Positions 60,047 through 64,000 of a DNA stretch of 64,000 nucleotides are shown one piece after another. The DNA is from Eucalyptus grandis (lineage: Eukaryota; Streptophyta; Magnoliopsida; Myrtales; Myrtaceae), in the NCBI RefSeq assembly GCF_016545825.1, contig NC_052622.1, positions 47,536,770 through 47,600,769 of the forward strand, read 5' to 3'. The notes under the pieces are model-generated. The model was given only the letters and a program-made list of their open reading frames with translations. It was not told the DNA's origin and did not search any database. Positions within the stretch are counted from its first letter, which is position 1; every line of letters begins with the position of its first letter. The position numbers were made by a program, and so were the translations under genes.

Positions 60047-60080
60047 AGATTAGTCGCAAAAGGTTACTCACAGGAAGGAT
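60047..60080 (+). pseudogene. Right-hand remainder of the interrupted Copia RT
   Basis: After the AGATT duplication the sequence resumes with codons for L-V-A-K-G-Y-S-Q-E, the continuation of the RT motif broken at 49929. It ends within about 35 bp, where the next segment is a Copia fragment in the opposite orientation. The rest of this pol gene is missing from the window. Confidence 0.75.
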
Positions 60081-60084
60081 CGGG

Positions 60085-60910
60085 GCATAAATAGCTCAAA
60101 TTCGAGACATAACTTAATATGATTGATATCTGCTAGTAATGCTTACAGTGTCTACGATATCAGGTTTTGTACATTGCATGACATACATTATGCTTCCAAT
60201 AGTGGAAGCATAAGGTTATTTATGCCATTTGCTTTCTTTCTTCAGGAGTGTTGGGACACATTTCCTTAGAAAGATGAATTCCACGCCTTAAAAGGCAATA
60301 ATCTTCTTTTGGAATATTGCATGTTAAAACATGCTAGAACTTTGTCTATGTACGTAGATTGTGAAAGGCTAATCAATTGTCTTAATCTATCTCTATAGAT
60401 CTTGAAATTCAAAACATAGGTTGCCTCTCCTAAATCTTTCGTGTAGAATTTTTCTGACAAAATATTTTGATCAATGATATCATAGGTGTATCATTCCCAA
60501 TCAAAGGTATGCCATCGACATATAGAACTAGAAACATAATTGTGCTCCCACTAACCTTCTTGTATGTACAAAGTTCATTCGGGTTTTTTGATGAAGTTAA
60601 ACAATTTGATTACCTCATTTAAATGGATGTTCTAACTTCCAGAGGCTTATTTGAGTCCATAAATGGCTATGTTAATCTTGCACATCTTCCGACTATTATC
60701 ATTGGATTCAAAAACTCGTGGTCATTCCATATAGATGTCTTTTTCAAGGAACCCATTTTGAAAGCTGTTTTGACATTCATTTGGAAAATCTAATAGTTAA
60801 AGTATGTAGCTATAGCCAACATAATTTTAAGGGATTTTAGCATGGCTACAAGTGAGAAAGTCTTATCTTAATCAATCCCTTTTGTTTTGGACCATATTCT
60901 TTCGCAACCA
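60085..60910 (-). pseudogene. Copia RT and RNase H fragment, minus strand
   Basis: On the minus strand, from 60910 downward, one reads L-V-A-K-E-Y-G-P-K, the catalytic Y-V-D-G-I-P-L-I-G-N-D near 60490-60520 (the second Asp of Y-V-D-D is replaced by Gly), then K-D-L-G-E-A-T-Y-V-L and L-S-Q-S-T-Y-I-D-K-V-L in the open stretch 60266-60460. RNase H-proximal H-L-S-K-E-M-C-P-N-T-P-E-E-R-K lies near 60235-60285, followed by G-S-I-M-Y-V-M-Q-C-T-like sequence down to about 60100. Several frameshifts are present. It is a different Copia copy from the plus-strand gene at 47200-49929 and lies head-on against its broken end. Confidence 0.75.
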
Positions 60911-62284
60911 GCTAGTTTCAAGTCGACCATTAATGTTGAGGAGGGCGCCTATTCAGCTCCAATTAAGTTGAGATCAACCCATTAGAATTAAATTAGAGTT
61001 AGGCCCTAGGTTATTTAAACCCATTACTTTAGTAAGGCCTAAATAAACCCGATGAAAGTCAATTAAAACTAGAGTTAACACTAAATAAAAATGTTATGCC
61101 CCCTAATTCAAGAGGTCGACGATTCATAATTTAAAGCACACATTGAGAGATATACGTGAGGAATAGAGAGAAAAAAGAGAGTTCGGCCATCACCATTCAG
61201 CCAAACTCCTCCATGGTTGAGCTTTCTTGGTTTCGCATCTCTTCCGCGGCTGATTTTTTTATTGGCCCATCGACGACTCCTCCTGCTGCACCACCACGAT
61301 TGGTCCCTAGTTGCTTGATGATGCCCTTGCTCCAAGCACCGCGACAAACCCTAGTCGTGATGACCATACTGCTTTGCCTTGCCGCTCAAGTCATACCCCG
61401 ATCCAAGCCGTGACCAAGCTATGTCGCTGATGTTGTTGCTTTGTCTTTATGGCTGCGACTCCTCCTTGCTCCAGCCTTGGCGACGCCGCTGCTCCTCATC
61501 CTATTCCATGATGAATTGCTGCCTTGTAATGTTGAGCACACAGTGTTCTTGCTCCTTGCTTGCCTCGCTGTTGCTCCTCATGTCGAGCAGCCTTGTTGCC
61601 CTCCCTCGGTGGCGACGACGAGCTACTGCCCCTTTCCATCCTCCACCAAGAAGAGTCATCCTATTTTCATTTGCAGGTGGTTCCTCGTCGTGGTCGAGCC
61701 ACCGTGCTGAACCAGCCACACCACGATCAACCCTTTCTCGGCTAGCCACCGAGCTAGCAGCCCTTCACTGTTGGCCATCCTTGTTGTGAGTCACTATCTT
61801 CGCTCGCAAGCCATCCACATTGTGGTACACCACTACCGGCCACCCGTGATCCACCATCCATCATTTGAATTTGGAAATGTCATCCATACGATGTTTCAAA
61901 TTAGGTAAAAACATTATTTGAATTCAATATAATTATTGTATTATTTAATTTGAATTATTGTTATCAAATTCAAATGTTTGATTAATATGCCTATCCGTTG
62001 AGAATCCTTCAAATTAGGAAAATTTGTTAATCCATAACACTTATATGGTCAATAGTCTGATTTCATGCGCAAGATATGATTCACTATTGCATAGAAAATT
62101 GATCAATCCTAACTACAAGCTATTAGATACGATTGTCAATTTTGTTTATTTCCAAATTCAGATTGATGGGAATATTCAATGCTTATCTTTAGTGGTCGAA
62201 TGATTATCTCTCATTATCTTTATTTGGCTTGATTGATTCCAACCCGAAAATATCAAAAAAGGATTAGGTAGAATGAGATAATGA
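60911..62284. other. Unassigned region, possibly part of a Tat-like LTR
   Basis: TGTTGAGGAGG near 60931 could be an LTR start. A GC-richer tract at 61190-61860 has overlapping ORFs on both strands with no known domain, similar in character to the GC blocks of the LTRs elsewhere. The rest is AT-rich. No boundary with a matching target duplication was found, so this is only a suggestion, linked to the LTR-like sequence at 62740-63290. Confidence 0.3.
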
Positions 62285-62693
62285 TGCAAATGGTCTCTAA
62301 CTTTGGCCTAATGTGCAATGTGGTCTTTGAACTTTTAATTTGCTCAATGCGATCTCTGAACTTTAGCCCAAAATGTAATGTGTTCCCTAAAATATCAATT
62401 TGTTCAATGCGGTCCATGAAATTTTGGCATATGTTCAATTTAGTTTATGAATTATATAAAAATGTTTAATGTTGTCATTTCATTAATTCATGTTCAGGGA
62501 CAATATTGGATATATTCATGTAATTCAGGGACAAAATTGAATATATACCAAAAGCCTAGAGACCACATTGAACAAATTCAAAGTTTAAGAATCACATTGC
62601 ACATTTGGCTAAAGTTAAAAGACCATATTAAACAAATTAAAAGTTTAGGGACCGCATTGCACATTAGACCAAAATTCATGGACCATTTGTGTA
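62285..62693. mobile_element. Foldback/MITE-like element with ~55-65-bp subrepeats
   Basis: Left arm AAATGGTCTCTAACTTTGG and right arm (complement) AAATGGTCCATGAATTTTGG form an extended imperfect palindrome of about 400 bp. Within each arm, units containing AATGTGGTC and CAATTTGTTCAATG variants recur about every 60 bp in arm-specific orientation. This pattern of repeated GTCCCTGAACTTT-type units in a foldback is widespread in plant genomes. No coding capacity. Confidence 0.6.
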
Positions 62694-62739
62694 ATTTTTC
62701 CAATTAGAATAAATATAGATAAGATTTGTGTCATTTTTT

Positions 62740-63300
62740 TTCCAGATAAATTGCATGCTAGGATAGATTTTATCTAGTTAAGATAATATTGCAATTTAAA
62801 TTATGATTAGGCCTAGTTTAATTCCTAAATAGAATTGGATATTTAAGCAAATTATTTTCATTATTTTCTAATTATGAATTTTATTGAAACAGACAAGAAT
62901 ATCACATGCGTGTTAGGTGCATAAATTCTGCGTCATTTAGTAATTGCATGTCTAAGTTCATTTAATTGTTAAAGTAGTTGCAATTAATTATTGACTATCA
63001 TTAGAGTTAGGTCATGTAGTCGAAATCATATTTAGGTTGAATATATGTTAATGACTAACTTTGCAGATTAATTGCATTGCTTTGAGGTAAGCATTTCTTT
63101 CTTATCCTTTAGCATTACATGCATCACGTATAGCTTAGTTTTCATTTAAATAAGAGAAAATCATAAAATATTTTAGTGAAATTGCTTAGCAATTAGAAAC
63201 CAGATTTTGGTTGAATATGTGTTCATGACTAACTTTGTAGATGGATTGCATTGCTTTGAGGTAAGCATTTCTTTCTTATCCTTGTGATTTATTTAAGAGA
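62740..63300 (+). repeat. LTR-like segment related to the gag-only LTR family, with a duplicated module
   Basis: AT-rich sequence like that of the gag-only LTRs but in plus orientation. It contains two copies of a roughly 74-bp segment (63030-63103 and 63210-63283) about 180 bp apart. Each carries TTTG(C/T)AG, a 20-nt segment ending TTGCTTTGAG, and GTAAGCATTTC. The segment matches ATGCTTTCGTTGCTTTGAG / GTAAGT of the gag-only LTRs. Confidence 0.45.
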
Positions 63301-63761
63301 AAAAGCCACTAGAGACCTCAAACTATATCTACTGTGACAAATTTATCTTAAAAAATTATTCTCACTATGGCACATTATCCTAAACTTTTTCATAAGACAT
63401 AAAAAAAAACCCTAAACTTGTACTTATGTGACATATTGAACATTTGTTAAGATTCTATTAGATGATTTTTCTAGCCAAAAAGTCATTTTTAATTCTCTTA
63501 AGCTACATGGGCGCATGCAAACACAATTTACTTTTTGGCATCTATGTATGCATATTTTTTAAGGTTATCATTGACAAAACTTTGATAGAGGGCAACCGTG
63601 TCACACATATACAAGTTTTGAATTTTTGGCATCACATAAAAAAATTTAGGTTTAATAGGTATAGTTTATGATTTTCCGTGGCTTTCGCCATTTATTTAAT
63701 GATTTGATTATTGAGTTTCACATTAATGGTAACACATTGCATGAACAACTCAAATGTTAGT
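63301..63761. other. Unassigned AT-rich spacer
   Basis: It contains phrases such as CCTCAAACTATATCTACTGTGAC and CCCTAAACTTGTACTTATGTGAC that look like units of another foldback element, but no matching inverted end was identified. No gene recognised. Confidence 0.35.
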
Positions 63762-64000
63762 TGTCACGCCTCAATCCTCGATCGCGTGCCCATCCCTCAT
63801 TGGTCATCTAATAGCGACATCCTAGGACGCATTGCCGACCCTATCCTATTTAATATGCGCATGCGGAAGCATAAAGAAAATCCCCAGAGAATAAAACAAT
63901 GGGATAGAAAAACAGGCCATATTTTTCGTATTGAAAACCACAACCAAACTTTTACACAAAACACAAACCAGAGTACTTCACAAAACTATTCACAACTTTC
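63762..64000 (-). mobile_element. Edge of a chromovirus LTR, minus strand, running off the window
   Basis: Starts TGTCACGCCTCAATCCTCG, the complement of the GAGGATCGGGGCGTGACA LTR end. The minus strand shares TTGTGAATAGTTTTGTGAAGTA and the following segment with the S1 solo LTR (13505-13600) rather than with E1 or E2, so it belongs to the ORF-bearing subfamily. The window stops before the position of the ORF. Confidence 0.82.

Noticed and set aside
61379..61789. 136-codon plus-strand ORF
   Set aside because: Cys/Leu/Ser-rich translation with several overlapping ORFs on both strands in a GC-rich tract. No domain, so not called as a gene.

Overview
The window looks like nuclear DNA of a flowering plant, probably a woody eudicot, although the species cannot be fixed from sequence alone. 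I find no intact host gene, rRNA, tRNA or CRISPR array. Almost all of the sequence that can be explained is LTR retrotransposons nested in one another. The evidence is plant Ty3/Gypsy and Ty1/Copia protein motifs, initiator-Met tRNA primer sites, polypurine tracts and 5-bp target duplications (TSDs) at nearly every junction.

Layout. 1-743: Copia integrase remnant, cut by a Gypsy LTR fragment (744-about 3000). 3661-4293: a foldback element. 4464-9332: a region resembling a long Tat/Ogre-type LTR, itself carrying a Copia (SIRE-like) solo LTR (6699-7754). 9606-24291: a chromovirus (Tekay/Del-like) Gypsy element, E1, with degenerate gag-pol; its 5' LTR is split by a solo LTR of a related subfamily (10116-13746, TSD GCCTA). 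25594-33587: a minus-strand Copia derivative in the form LTR-internal-LTR-internal-LTR. Its second internal region holds a solo LTR of the gag-only family (27087-33256, TSD ACAAC), which in turn holds a minus-strand chromovirus solo LTR (27549-31144, TSD TACAT). 34041-45916: a complete gag-only LTR element (TR-GAG type) on the minus strand, TSD GGCAC, with near-identical 2.85-kb LTRs and a 128-bp hairpin-rich tandem array in its 3' untranslated part. 45922-47280: unassigned sequence rich in ACGTGGC and TTGAC motifs. 47200-49929: SIRE-like Copia gag-pol, interrupted in reverse transcriptase by a second chromovirus, E2 (49930-60046, TSD AGATT). 60085-60910: minus-strand Copia RT/RNase H. 60911-63761: LTR-like and foldback sequence. 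63762-64000: the edge of another minus-strand chromovirus LTR.

Most interesting signal. The chromovirus LTRs, which belong to several diverged subfamilies, share what looks like a spliced transcription unit. It consists of a GC/pyrimidine-rich block ending in a GTGAGT donor, an AT-rich stretch of about 1 kb, an acceptor, a 17-18-nt microexon, a GTAAGT donor, an intron of about 120 nt, and an acceptor placed 8 nt before an ATG. In the solo LTR at 10116-13746 that ATG opens a 99-codon ORF with an acidic continuation of unknown function. The unrelated gag-only LTR family carries a comparable 19-20-nt acceptor-donor module. Both points are read directly from sequence; splicing and function are inference.
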